Source: JAZDMK01 sp043800975
GTDB lineage: Bacteria > Bacteroidota > Bacteroidia > Bacteroidales > JAHJDW01
Direction: 5' to 3'
Assembly: GCA_043800975.1 (NCBI GenBank)
Contig: JAZDMK010000233.1
Span: forward strand, 1-21,796
DNA: 21,796 nucleotides
The notes beneath the pieces were generated by a model that did not search any database, was not told where the DNA came from, and saw only the letters and a list, made by a program, of their open reading frames with translations. Within the stretch, counting starts at the first letter, position 1. Each line of letters opens with the position of its first letter. Of the stretch, positions 1 through 7,760 are shown piece after piece. The translations under genes and the position numbers were made by a program.

Positions 1-15
1 ATACAATCAAAATTT

Positions 16-411
16 ATGGATAGGATAATAAATAATATCAAATACTTTAGAAAATTAAAAGATTTGTCTCAGAGTAACCTTGCTGAATTACTTAAGATCG
101 AAAGGTCTTCATACTCAAAAATTGAAAGCGGTACAACGGAAATTACTATGAAAAGATTCCTTGAAATCGCTAAAATACTAGAAAGAAAACCCGAAGATTT
201 TTTTTGTCAGGATCCTTCGATGGTTCCTGCTGAGAAGTTTGCATCTGAAGGGATTAAAGTGCAGATTCAAACTCTGAAGAGCATGTGTGATAAAAATGAA
301 ATATTGATTCAAACACTTCAGGAGAATATCGCTTTTCTTAAAGAACGGATAGATGGGCAAAAAAATAATACCGTTTATCAAAAATCTTCAACCTTTAAAA
401 AGAAAAAATAA
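16..411 (+). CDS. XRE-family HTH transcriptional regulator with C-terminal coiled coil
   Basis: A 131-residue protein. Residues about 5-65 form a Cro/C1-type helix-turn-helix: the recognition region reads LSQSNLAELLKIERSSYSKIESG, split here as LSQSNLAELLKIER then SSYSKIESG, followed by the usual ITMKRFLEIAKIL helix. Residues about 75-112 are predicted to form a coiled coil (IQTLKSMCDKNEILIQTLQE), probably for dimerisation, and the end is a Lys-rich tail. Proteins of this layout are common small cytoplasmic DNA-binding regulators in Bacteroidota, but the target cannot be read from the sequence. The ATG at 16 is the first in frame; only 15 upstream bases are visible, so promoter and upstream partner are unknown. 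It is convergent with the T9SS protein gene, and both probably end at the hairpin at 421-450. Confidence 0.85.
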   Translation: MDRIINNIKYFRKLKDLSQSNLAELLKIERSSYSKIESGTTEITMKRFLEIAKILERKPEDFFCQDPSMVPAEKFASEGIKVQIQTLKSMCDKNEILIQTLQENIAFLKERIDGQKNNTVYQKSSTFKKKK

Positions 412-420
412 AAAACCCAA

Positions 421-450
421 AAAAAAGGCTGCCTTATGGCAGCCTTTTTT
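421..450. terminator. Bidirectional rho-independent terminator
   Basis: A perfect 13-bp inverted repeat (AAAAAAGGCTGCC, loop TTAT, GGCAGCCTTTTTT) lies between two convergent genes. The GC core AGGCTGCC/GGCAGCCT is flanked by an A-run on one side and a T-run on the other, so it reads as an intrinsic terminator on both strands. It should end the XRE gene from the left and the long minus-strand run from the right. Confidence 0.93.
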
Positions 451-462
451 ATTAGCCAAAAT

Positions 463-1536
463 TTATTTTTGAACCACAATTTTTTGTTCATACATCTTGC
501 CATCGGCAATTACGTGTACTATATACAGACCATTGGGAAGGTCTTTCACGTCTATTGTGCTGAGCACATAATCCGTAATAGATTCTTCTTTGCTGAAAAC
601 AATTCTGCCAGTCATATCCCTGATTTCAATTACAGGTTTGCATTCACTGTTCAGTTCAAGTTCGATTGCGATCTTGTCCTGCGCAGGATTGGGGTATGCA
701 AATACTCCCGGTTGGAGATCAATATTTTCTGTTTTTAAATCACCTTTTGAACAAAGCGCACAGCTTCCAGTGGCAGTGGCTGTACAACCAGCATGGTCAG
801 TTACTGTAACAGTATATGAGCCGTTTACAATGGCTATTGTTTGAGTTGTGGCTGCATTTGACCAAAGGAAGGTGTAAGGTGCAATACCACCACTTGGATT
901 AGCTGTAAGGTAACATCCCACTTTTTTTCTTACACAGCTGATTGAAACAACAGGATGTGACACCGTAATATGAATTGTCGCAGTAGTGTAATCATCGCAA
1001 TCTGAATAAATGTAACAGGAATATGTTCCGGGTTGTGTTGCACAATAAGTGGAATTTGTTGCATTGTTAAGTTCACCTTCACCCAACATCCACTGATAAT
1101 GCCAGCATGGGCTCGTTTGACTTAGGTGCAGGCAAATCGTATCACCAAAGCAAATCGTATCGCTGCCCGGAAGAACCGTCACATTTGGGATAATGTTGTA
1201 AAAATTAATTGATACTGTATCCGAAGTAACGGTATCGCAGGTGTTGTGTACCACAACAGAATAGTTACCTGATTGTGTAGCCCACCAGCAAGGCGAGTTG
1301 GAATTGGAGATTGGGTTGCCGTTTAAATACCACTGGTAATCCAAACACACTGTGTCGAAAACACACAGTAATAGCGAATCATTGCAACATACATTCGAAT
1401 CTCCCGGACTAATGATTATCGGGGGAATCTGGAAGCAGCAAGAGTCCGTTTTACTGATTTCCTTTGCTGAGATGCTTAACGGGAGCATCATCAGAAGCAG
1501 GATTATTAATCTGCTCAACTTTTTTGATTTTTTCAT
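463..1536 (-). CDS. T9SS-sorted, cysteine-rich surface protein with Ig-like and SprB-like repeats
   Basis: A 357-residue exported protein. Residues 1-24 are a Sec signal peptide (Lys-rich start, then LIILLLMMLPLSISA). Two Ig-like domains of about 80 residues follow (about 36-113 and 114-192), each with a YQW core and a Cys/Trp pattern. Residues about 195-262 look like a SprB repeat (GGIAPYTFLWSNAATTQT, then GSYTVTVTDHAGC). Residues about 279-357 are a type A T9SS sorting domain: FAYPNPAQDKI near its start, a DMTGRIVFS strand, LPNGLYIVHV, and a Lys end. Such proteins cross the outer membrane by T9SS and are usually released or anchored at the surface. The mature chain has about 20 cysteines, high for this class, suggesting disulfide-stabilised adhesin-like domains. 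It lies downstream of the secretion/pilus operon on the same strand. The function is not known beyond a likely surface or adhesive role. Confidence 0.85.
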   Translation of the reverse strand: MKKSKKLSRLIILLLMMLPLSISAKEISKTDSCCFQIPPIIISPGDSNVCCNDSLLLCVFDTVCLDYQWYLNGNPISNSNSPCWWATQSGNYSVVVHNTCDTVTSDTVSINFYNIIPNVTVLPGSDTICFGDTICLHLSQTSPCWHYQWMLGEGELNNATNSTYCATQPGTYSCYIYSDCDDYTTATIHITVSHPVVSISCVRKKVGCYLTANPSGGIAPYTFLWSNAATTQTIAIVNGSYTVTVTDHAGCTATATGSCALCSKGDLKTENIDLQPGVFAYPNPAQDKIAIELELNSECKPVIEIRDMTGRIVFSKEESITDYVLSTIDVKDLPNGLYIVHVIADGKMYEQKIVVQK

Positions 1537-1596
1537 GGTTTTTTGTTTAAGTTAATAATAAATATTCTTTGGTTTATGATTCAGAAAAGACTGGTT

Positions 1597-1920
1597 TTAT
1601 TCACTTGAACATTCATTTATTTGTTTCAAAGGCATATTTAGAGAATTGTTTTTTAAACGTTCACACGTTGTACAATGCTCGAGTACAGTAAGGGTAATCA
1701 TTTCCCCTCTTTTCTTTTTCCTCACTTCTTTTTCACTATTGTTGTTGTCAGTTTTATTCTTTATTTCCTTAATATCAACGAACATTTTATCAATCGAAGA
1801 AAAGTGTTTGCACAGGGTGCTGTTGATTTCTTTGAGATAAACAACATGATATTCTTCTTCATTATTTTTCATGGATGACAGATTTAAATGGGTGATTACT
1901 GACTTTATCCGGTAACTCAT
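1597..1920 (-). CDS. Small hypothetical protein with a CxxC pair
   Basis: A 107-residue open frame that I do not recognise. It has no signal peptide or membrane segment. It is charged, with a Lys/Asn/Glu-rich middle that includes KKKRGEMITLTVLEH, followed by a CTTC pair that could bind metal or form a disulfide. Met17 (first base 1872, starting MKNNEEEYHVVYLKE) is an equally likely start. Codon choice reads like a real gene and the stop is 60 bases from the start of the T9SS protein gene. The start is 35 bases past the stop of the MORN gene, so it could be the tail of the same transcript. It may instead be a chance frame. Confidence 0.5.
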   Translation of the reverse strand: MSYRIKSVITHLNLSSMKNNEEEYHVVYLKEINSTLCKHFSSIDKMFVDIKEIKNKTDNNNSEKEVRKKKRGEMITLTVLEHCTTCERLKNNSLNMPLKQINECSSE

Positions 1921-1955
1921 AAATTTGTTAGGTGTTTTTCATACTTTTTTTGAAA

Positions 1956-2657
1956 TTATTTTGTATTCTTCTTATTTTCAGGCTTTTTATTTTCAACTTT
2001 TTCTTTCTTTTTTGGCTCTTTCTTCTCAGTGGTTTTCTCCTTGACCGCCTTTTTAGGCTTCGAATTTGCTTTCTTCTTCTTCACTTTTTCCTTAACTACA
2101 GGATGCATATAATCTGTTGAATCTTTTATGACACCCTGCTTATAAACAATCGTCAGTAAAGGCTTCCCTTCCTCCGAATACTTTGTTTTCTTTCCATGCA
2201 ACAAACCTTTCTGATAAGATGAAACGGAAATAAGCCTGCCTTCAGCATTGTATTCCCGGCATGTTCCATGACGCAAACCGTTCTTATAACAGCCCGTCAT
2301 TGCCAGCTTTCCTCCGGCATACCAATACATCCATTTTCCTTTTTTAATCCCTCTGGAATAAAACCCTTTCACTTTTAAATTTCCATCCGAATAGTATTCG
2401 GTGTATTCTCCATGTAGTAACTTCCCGCTGAACCCTCCACATGTTACACTGATCTTGTTATTGCTGTACCAGTAATAGAGTGCTCTGTCATCCGTATGTA
2501 TTTTCTTTTTATTGTTGTCTATCACATTTGCCTTGGCATAAGTATTCTCATTATTAACAACAACGGGATGCATTTTTAGTTTGTGATCCTGCGCAAAACT
2601 GCATTGGATCAGGCTGTGCAGCAATACAATTATAAATGTGATAATGATTCCTTTCAT
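1956..2657 (-). CDS. Exported MORN-repeat protein with Lys-rich tail
   Basis: A 233-residue protein. A signal peptide (about 1-22, ending QCSFAQ) is followed by four to five MORN/YwqK-type repeats over about 75-180. Each has the form G-x(2-3)-Y-x(5)-G-K/R-L, such as GEYTEYYSDGNLKVKGFYS and HGTCREYNAEGRLISVSSY. MORN sheets usually act as protein or lipid binding scaffolds. The last roughly 45 residues are almost pure Lys/Glu/Pro/Asn, a disordered basic tail that could bind envelope polymers. The start overlaps the stop of the GspC-like gene by four bases (ATGA), so the two are translationally coupled and the protein is probably part of the secretion/pilus system. Its exact role is not known. 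It is the last gene of the tight operon. Confidence 0.8.
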   Translation of the reverse strand: MKGIIITFIIVLLHSLIQCSFAQDHKLKMHPVVVNNENTYAKANVIDNNKKKIHTDDRALYYWYSNNKISVTCGGFSGKLLHGEYTEYYSDGNLKVKGFYSRGIKKGKWMYWYAGGKLAMTGCYKNGLRHGTCREYNAEGRLISVSSYQKGLLHGKKTKYSEEGKPLLTIVYKQGVIKDSTDYMHPVVKEKVKKKKANSKPKKAVKEKTTEKKEPKKKEKVENKKPENKKNTK

Positions 2658-3151
2658 TTGACAATGATTTTTTTCTGGTTATTGAAAGATACATGCACCG
2701 AATCGCGCGAAATCCTGAGTAGTGAAACTCCGTCGTAATTGTCCCCTTTGCTCATCAATCGCTCCTTCCCGTTTATGCGGAGTATCACAACGGCTTTTTT
2801 ATAATTCTTATTTTCGATCATTCCGCCATACACCACTTCGGGCCATTTAGCAGTTGTCACAGGCTCTGTCTTTGTAACGGGCGCTTTATTTCCTTTTTTC
2901 AAAGAAGTATTCGTGTTCTGATTATCATTGCGAACGGGAACATACGTGCCGCCCAGAAAGGGATCACGATAATTACCCAGCAATTTGAATGTATCTTTCA
3001 GGTTACTTTTATTTCGGGGAGCATTGTTTTCAGCAATGGGTTCAGGGCTGTCGCCGGGATCATTCAGATACAGGATCACTTTGTAAATGATCAGACCCCA
3101 CAAGATCAAAGCCAGCGGCAAAAGAATGTATTGCGATTTCTTTCCCTTCAT
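2654..3151 (-). CDS. GspC/PilP-like inner-membrane linker protein
   Basis: A 165-residue protein with one N-terminal membrane segment (about 8-29, YILLPLALILWGLIIYKVIL). A disordered periplasmic stretch follows, holding the YRDPF motif at 61-65 that is typical of PilP/GspC proteins. The C-terminal small beta domain (about 104-165) reads like the homology region of GspC or the PilP fold: VVYGGMIENKNYKKAVVILR, then a short GKERLMSKGD turn. In known systems this domain contacts the first N-domain of the secretin and links it to the inner-membrane platform. The gene starts two bases after the lipoprotein stop and overlaps the MORN gene by four bases. The call rests on layout, motif and operon position; sequence similarity in this family is low. 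Confidence 0.72.
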   Translation of the reverse strand: MKGKKSQYILLPLALILWGLIIYKVILYLNDPGDSPEPIAENNAPRNKSNLKDTFKLLGNYRDPFLGGTYVPVRNDNQNTNTSLKKGNKAPVTKTEPVTTAKWPEVVYGGMIENKNYKKAVVILRINGKERLMSKGDNYDGVSLLRISRDSVHVSFNNQKKIIVK

Positions 3152-3153
3152 TT

Positions 3154-4089
3154 CTAATAAACCGTTAATTTTCGGAGCACACTGTATGCGCTTTTATTTC
3201 CTGCTTTATCAATCGATCGCACATGCCAGAAGTATGTGCCTGCATTCAGCGTATCACCGTAAGTTGTATTACTACAGTATGCCTGAAGTACCGGAAGTGT
3301 CATCGTCGAATCGCTGCATACAACGATGCTGTCTCTTACCGATGAACCACTGTGTGTTCCTCTCGTCCATTGAAAGCCGATATATCCTTCCGCTAGGGAT
3401 GCATAATTTAAAGGAGACACAAGCGTGGGTGTCCCGGGAGCAGTAAGATCGACAACCAGAATTCTTTTAGAGTAAGGAGAGCTGGAAGTGCTGTTTTGCG
3501 CTCGTACTCCCCATTCATATTTCCCTTCCGGTAAAGTGTAAGCGATGCTTGTATTGCTTATTTCACTGGAATATACATTGGTACTTCCGAATGCAGGGCT
3601 CCATATTTCAAAACGATACGTATCGGCTGCATACAATCCGTTCCAGCTAAAAGTAAAGCTGGTTTGATTCGTAGTGTCATTAGCTGCCGGACTGACAAGT
3701 AAAAGAGTTTGCGTATTTAAATCTTCCGTCGAATCAATCACAAGTGTATAGGTTTGATAATTCGAATTCCCGCCGCTGTTGCACGCTCTGATTCTCCATT
3801 GATAACTTCCCGGTGAAAGTGAAAAATAAAATTTGTCACCCTCTACATTCGTATCAGCAAGTATTTGCTGCGTTTGCATAAAGCCCGGCGAAACGATTTG
3901 AATGTTGTAATAATCCGCACCCTTCACCTCATTCCACCAAAACGTAATCGTCGATTGCGAGGTTGTCATTCCGTCATAGGGAGTGTTAATCGTAACCGTT
4001 TTATCACTCAGATCAGGCTCGAAAATATCATCACAGCCATAGATCAGACTGATCGAAACTAAAATCAGAAGGCTAATTATTTTTTTCAT
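3154..4089 (-). CDS. Lipoprotein with three FN3-like repeats in the secretion/pilus operon
   Basis: From the ATG at 4089 this is a 311-residue lipoprotein. The chosen start gives MKKIISLLILVSISLIYGC, a textbook signal peptide with lipobox LIYGC. A start seven codons earlier (4110) would add MYKIFEK and fits less well. Three beta repeats of about 90 residues follow. Each opens with a P-rich strand (TINTPYDG, LLVSPAAND, TLVSPLNYA), has a central W (FWWNEV, FSWNGL, FQWTRG) and ends with a W-x-VR/IR strand (YQWRIRACN, YEWGVRAQN, YFWHVRSID). This is a fibronectin type III-like pattern. It overlaps the GspM-like gene by 17 bases and sits two bases before the GspC-like gene, so it is embedded in the assembly genes. 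No such part is standard in T2SS or T4P. It could be a pilotin substitute, an outer-membrane collar, or an adhesive tip or substrate. Confidence 0.8.
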   Translation of the reverse strand: MKKIISLLILVSISLIYGCDDIFEPDLSDKTVTINTPYDGMTTSQSTITFWWNEVKGADYYNIQIVSPGFMQTQQILADTNVEGDKFYFSLSPGSYQWRIRACNSGGNSNYQTYTLVIDSTEDLNTQTLLLVSPAANDTTNQTSFTFSWNGLYAADTYRFEIWSPAFGSTNVYSSEISNTSIAYTLPEGKYEWGVRAQNSTSSSPYSKRILVVDLTAPGTPTLVSPLNYASLAEGYIGFQWTRGTHSGSSVRDSIVVCSDSTMTLPVLQAYCSNTTYGDTLNAGTYFWHVRSIDKAGNKSAYSVLRKLTVY

Positions 4090-4615
4090 CTTTTCGAAGA
4101 TTTTGTACATAAATACGCGCGAATAATTTTTCTTTTTTTGTCATGGGTTCAACTTTACGCTGAAAGTCAACCGATACTACTTTCCCAATTCTGTTGCCTG
4201 TTTCAAGCAAATAAACAAAGTTGAGCAACGTTGAAAAAGGACCTTCCAGTGTAACGATATTTGTTTCTACCAGATAATCCTGCTTCTTGATAAAAACCGA
4301 ATGCGGATACTCCTGCAACACGATGCGCTGCTGGTTGCAATAGTCACCGGCATCTTCCATCAGCTTTTGCCTGACATCTTTTTCACTGGTGTCTTTATTG
4401 CTGATAAGCTGTTCAATCTGTCGCAGCTCGGCAGTCATCGAATCGATCTGGCGGGGTGCGCCGGCAACACTTTCCAGTTTGTTTTTTTGTGAATTATAAT
4501 CACTGTACATGCTTGCCGTTTTTCTTATCGGAATAAGAATCGCGATAAACAATGTGATGGCCGATCCCCACAACAGCATCTTTACTTTTCTTTTATTGCT
4601 GTATTTCTTACTCAC
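4073..4615 (-). CDS. GspM/PilO-like inner-membrane assembly protein
   Basis: A 180-residue bitopic protein: a short basic cytoplasmic start (MSKKYSNKRKVK), one membrane segment (about 12-30), a coiled-coil stretch (about 38-85, with KNKLESV and MTAELRQIEQLISNKD), then a ferredoxin-like periplasmic domain (about 88-175) that includes VTLEGPFSTLLNFVYLLET. The phrase GPFSTLLNFVYLLE closely matches the PilO/GspM pattern G-x-F-x-x-L-x-x-F-x-x-x-L-E. These proteins form heterodimers with PilN/GspL, which is the gene just upstream (4-nt ATGA overlap), so the coupling makes biological sense. Stop and start overlap the lipoprotein gene. Confidence 0.78.
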   Translation of the reverse strand: MSKKYSNKRKVKMLLWGSAITLFIAILIPIRKTASMYSDYNSQKNKLESVAGAPRQIDSMTAELRQIEQLISNKDTSEKDVRQKLMEDAGDYCNQQRIVLQEYPHSVFIKKQDYLVETNIVTLEGPFSTLLNFVYLLETGNRIGKVVSVDFQRKVEPMTKKEKLFARIYVQNLRKDEKNN

Positions 4616-5832
4616 TTCAATATTATTTCAAGGTTAAACACAGCAGGGTTCGGAAGGCTTTCCTGCATATAGCTTTGCAGCAATACCTGTCCGGCCCATT
4701 CATAACTTTTAATAATGCGTATCCAGTTGTTCAAAGCAACACTGCTTCCGGTAGTGCCTGTGATAACAATACATCCGGTTTTCAGCTTCATGGCATCATC
4801 CTTATTATCTTCGTTCAGCTCAACCGGCTGAAGGTTCATTCTCGTTAGTTTAATCTCAGCAGGAAGACTTGCAGCCAGTCGGTCTGCATAAAATGATATT
4901 CGCGAAGGACTCAGCAAACCGCTCTTTTCTAAAAACTGTTTTTTCTCCTGCAAATTATTCGTGAGCGTATCCAGCTTACCGAATAATTCATCATACTGCG
5001 TTACTTCACCGGATATCGAATCCAGTTTCTTCTTGTAACTTTCAAATAAAAAATAATTCCCGAGCAGTATCGCAAAAATCAATACCAGACATGCAGCTCC
5101 AAACGACTTGATAAACCTGCCGTGTAAGTATTCTTCATGAATGGGCTTCAGAAATGGATCATGCATTTGTTTGAAAAGCTCATTGCCGAAATACTGCTGC
5201 CCGCATCCCAATGCGATAAGCCTGCTGTAAGGAATTTTCTCTCCCTCAATTTTTATGTCTCCGCTCTCGGGCTTTTCAGATACTGAACATTCCGTCATTT
5301 CTGAATTTGAAAACGAACAACTGTAATATCCTATGCTGATATTTTTCTCATCATGAAAATAATTCATCAAAGGATTGATCGGCGAGGGGCCAAGAAAAAT
5401 ATGCGCTAGCGAAGCTTTTAGCGGTTTAATAATTTCGTTCGCTTTATCAATAATTGTCTTTCGTGTAACACAAATCATCGAATCCGCTTTTCTCGAAGAA
5501 ACAATCTGAAAGATCAATTCATCTGCGGCTGCATTCGGAAGAATTCTTTGAAGAATCGATTCGCGTGTTTCTCCTTCTTCTGTCTTTTCTTTTTTAATCA
5601 ATATTCCTTTTCCGCTTAAAGCAAGGAACAGGGGTGCGCCCGAGGGAATGATACTTTTAAAGGATGCTACTGCATTATCCGATTCTTTTTCTGCTAAAAT
5701 CTTTAGCTCCCCTTTCGCTTTTTCAATAATGGTAAGTCTCGATTCATAGGTCTCTTCACCTGTGAAATGCAGCTCCACGCAAGCGATTCGCTTACTTCTG
5801 ATCATTGCCGATTCCTGCCAGCGAAAGCGCAT
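4612..5832 (-). CDS. GspL-like protein (degenerate PilM-like domain fused to PilN-like domain)
   Basis: A 406-residue protein in three parts. Residues 1-240 are a cytoplasmic domain with the strand pattern of a PilM/GspL actin-like fold (IACVELHF near the start, a GAPLFLALSGKGILIKK strand pair, then IGYYSC and LIALGCGQQYF), but no convincing nucleotide-binding loops. Residues about 244-263 span the membrane. Residues about 265-406 hold a coiled coil and a PilN-like periplasmic domain (SFYADRLAASLPAEIKLTRM, then a W-containing helix and FNLEIILK). GspL in T2SS has this layout, with the cytoplasmic part recruiting the GspE ATPase; in T4P the two halves are separate. The start overlaps the secretin stop by one base (TAATG), so I prefer it to Met10. 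Confidence 0.75.
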   Translation of the reverse strand: MRFRWQESAMIRSKRIACVELHFTGEETYESRLTIIEKAKGELKILAEKESDNAVASFKSIIPSGAPLFLALSGKGILIKKEKTEEGETRESILQRILPNAAADELIFQIVSSRKADSMICVTRKTIIDKANEIIKPLKASLAHIFLGPSPINPLMNYFHDEKNISIGYYSCSFSNSEMTECSVSEKPESGDIKIEGEKIPYSRLIALGCGQQYFGNELFKQMHDPFLKPIHEEYLHGRFIKSFGAACLVLIFAILLGNYFLFESYKKKLDSISGEVTQYDELFGKLDTLTNNLQEKKQFLEKSGLLSPSRISFYADRLAASLPAEIKLTRMNLQPVELNEDNKDDAMKLKTGCIVITGTTGSSVALNNWIRIIKSYEWAGQVLLQSYMQESLPNPAVFNLEIILK

Positions 5833-7748
5833 TAGTAGATAATTGTAGGTTTAATAAAAATGCTGAGACGTGAATTGCTTTTCTCTTTAGTAATGTTGGA
5901 GAAAAACCATTTGATTACGGGAATTCTTGCCAGCAAAGGTAATCCGCTTACTGTGGTAGAATTCGATTTCTTTTCCAAACCACCCAACAGAACCATCTCT
6001 TCGTTTTTTACCCGGATGAGAGAACTGAAGTTTCTTGATACCGAACCGGGGGGAGCATATTGTGAAATGCGGCCGGTAAAGTCCGATTGCTGCACATCAA
6101 TTTCCAAAGTGATCTGATCATCTCCCGATACAACAGGCTTCACGGTAAGCTGGAAAGCTGCATTAATAGGACGGTATTGCCGTGTTGTAATATTCTGAGG
6201 ATTTTGTGAACCGACAACCGTATTTTGTTCTTCCAGATAATACTCGGTATTGCCAATACTCAGTTTGGCTTCATGTCCGTTTAGCGTAGCTAATTTGGGT
6301 GTGGAATTAACTTTGATAATCCCATCATCTTCCAGCGCTTTAATAGAAAGATAAAAGTTAGGTGTCACCTTGCCCAGCTTCACCCAGCCAAAGCCGTTAA
6401 AACTATTGATCAGGCTGTTTATTGAACCAGCTCCCAGTTCCATATTTACGCCGGGATACACACTTCCGCTGGTTGTTGTTGGTTGCGTTCCTAACCCTGC
6501 TTTTATTCCGGTTGATACGGTATGACCGGTTTTATAATCAATAATAATCACTTCAATTTGTATCACAGGAATTACTTTGTCGATTTCCCTGACGAAATTT
6601 TCTATCGTGACAATGGCTGGTGCTGACCCGCAAAGAATAAGGCTGTTCAGCTCTATTGACTCTTTGATTTCAACATTCTTTTTTATATCCGCAGGTATTA
6701 ATTCAGAAATCTTTTCAACTGATCTGTAATGAAGTTGTATTGTTTTCAGATTACGAAGACCTTCGTTTTGCCTTTCTCCTATATAGTAAACCAGACTGTC
6801 GTGATGAAATGTATATGTAGTATTGATGAATAGATTTTTCAGAAAATCATCATAGGTTGCATTCATTAATTTCAAAGTGGTATTTCCCTTCAAGTCGGAA
6901 TACAAAAAATAATTCACACCCAGTTTTGAGGATATTGTGGTGACAACATCCCGGATAGGCACATCATTCGCAACAACAGATACAATTTTGTTTAAGCTGT
7001 CAACTCCCCACTGCCACGAATCATCGGCTTTTTTACCATCCGTCTTTTTGTCATTCGTGTTTTTGTTGTCGTTTGCAGTTACATTCTTGGGTTCTTTTTT
7101 ATCCATCACATAACATTGATCATCGGTTTTGATCACTTTCAGATCATTGGCTAGTGCCAGCTTTTCCATAGCATTCGCAAAGGGCATCGATTGAATATAC
7201 CCGCTCAGCAATTTGCTTTCAAGTCCCGGAGAAATGATAATGTTTTTGCCGGATAATTTTGTGAGTTCTTTCGCAACGTTGTATAATGAATCATTTTTCA
7301 AATCGTATGAAAGCTTATCTGTAGATCCGTCATAGTAAAGATTAATCTTTCGGGCTAATGGTTTAACAATGTTTTCCGGCGGTGCGTTATATTTTATGAT
7401 GCTGATGATATTGCCGATCATAGTAATATCTAACTCGTATCTCTTGCATAAAAAAAGCAATACATTTTTCACACTGATATCCGTAAAGTTATTGACGATA
7501 CTGATATTCAAATTGGGATCAATCGTAATATTTAATCCATTCGATAACGCAATCCCGCGAATGAATTCCTGTATGGAAACACCGTTCACAGATATCTCAA
7601 TGTTCTGTTCAAGCCCGGGTGAAGTTTTTGCCAGCTCATTCAGCATATTCTCCATTCCTTTCATCCTGTCGGGTTGTTGCCCGAATGCAGAGAACTGAAA
7701 GCTCAGCGTTAGTAATATTATCGTAATGAAACGTATGATACTATGCAT
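5832..7748 (-). CDS. gspD: Secretin (GspD/PilQ-like) outer-membrane channel
   Basis: A 638-residue secretin that should form the multimeric outer-membrane pore. Signal peptide 1-23 ends FSAFGQ. Three STN/N0-like modules seem to follow (about 45-118, 140-215 and 253-325), with a Lys/Asn/Asp-rich linker at 218-245, then an N1-like module (about 333-393). The secretin domain covers about 395-638: IQIEVIIIDYKTG at its start, VNSTPKLATLNGHEAKLSIG in the middle, and the hallmark end RVKNEEMVLLGGL plus SGLPLLARIPVIKWFF. No S-domain for a pilotin is evident after the beta barrel, so the protein ends soon after it. Length is typical. The gene is 12 bases after the ATPase stop and shares one base with the GspL-like gene. 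Whether the system is T2SS or T4P cannot be decided from the secretin alone. Confidence 0.93.
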   Translation of the reverse strand: MHSIIRFITIILLTLSFQFSAFGQQPDRMKGMENMLNELAKTSPGLEQNIEISVNGVSIQEFIRGIALSNGLNITIDPNLNISIVNNFTDISVKNVLLFLCKRYELDITMIGNIISIIKYNAPPENIVKPLARKINLYYDGSTDKLSYDLKNDSLYNVAKELTKLSGKNIIISPGLESKLLSGYIQSMPFANAMEKLALANDLKVIKTDDQCYVMDKKEPKNVTANDNKNTNDKKTDGKKADDSWQWGVDSLNKIVSVVANDVPIRDVVTTISSKLGVNYFLYSDLKGNTTLKLMNATYDDFLKNLFINTTYTFHHDSLVYYIGERQNEGLRNLKTIQLHYRSVEKISELIPADIKKNVEIKESIELNSLILCGSAPAIVTIENFVREIDKVIPVIQIEVIIIDYKTGHTVSTGIKAGLGTQPTTTSGSVYPGVNMELGAGSINSLINSFNGFGWVKLGKVTPNFYLSIKALEDDGIIKVNSTPKLATLNGHEAKLSIGNTEYYLEEQNTVVGSQNPQNITTRQYRPINAAFQLTVKPVVSGDDQITLEIDVQQSDFTGRISQYAPPGSVSRNFSSLIRVKNEEMVLLGGLEKKSNSTTVSGLPLLARIPVIKWFFSNITKEKSNSRLSIFIKPTIIY

Positions 7749-7760
7749 TGCTAAATATTT

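Noticed and set aside
1646..1878. Plus-strand hydrophobic open frames opposite the small hypothetical gene.
   Set aside because: The Phe/Leu-rich content is the complement of a Lys/Glu-rich minus-strand frame; no other support.
4073..4110. Frameshift or misassembly suggested by the 17-38 base overlap of the GspM-like and lipoprotein genes.
   Set aside because: Using the ATG at 4089 gives a perfect lipoprotein signal and a modest overlap, in line with the other overlaps in this operon.
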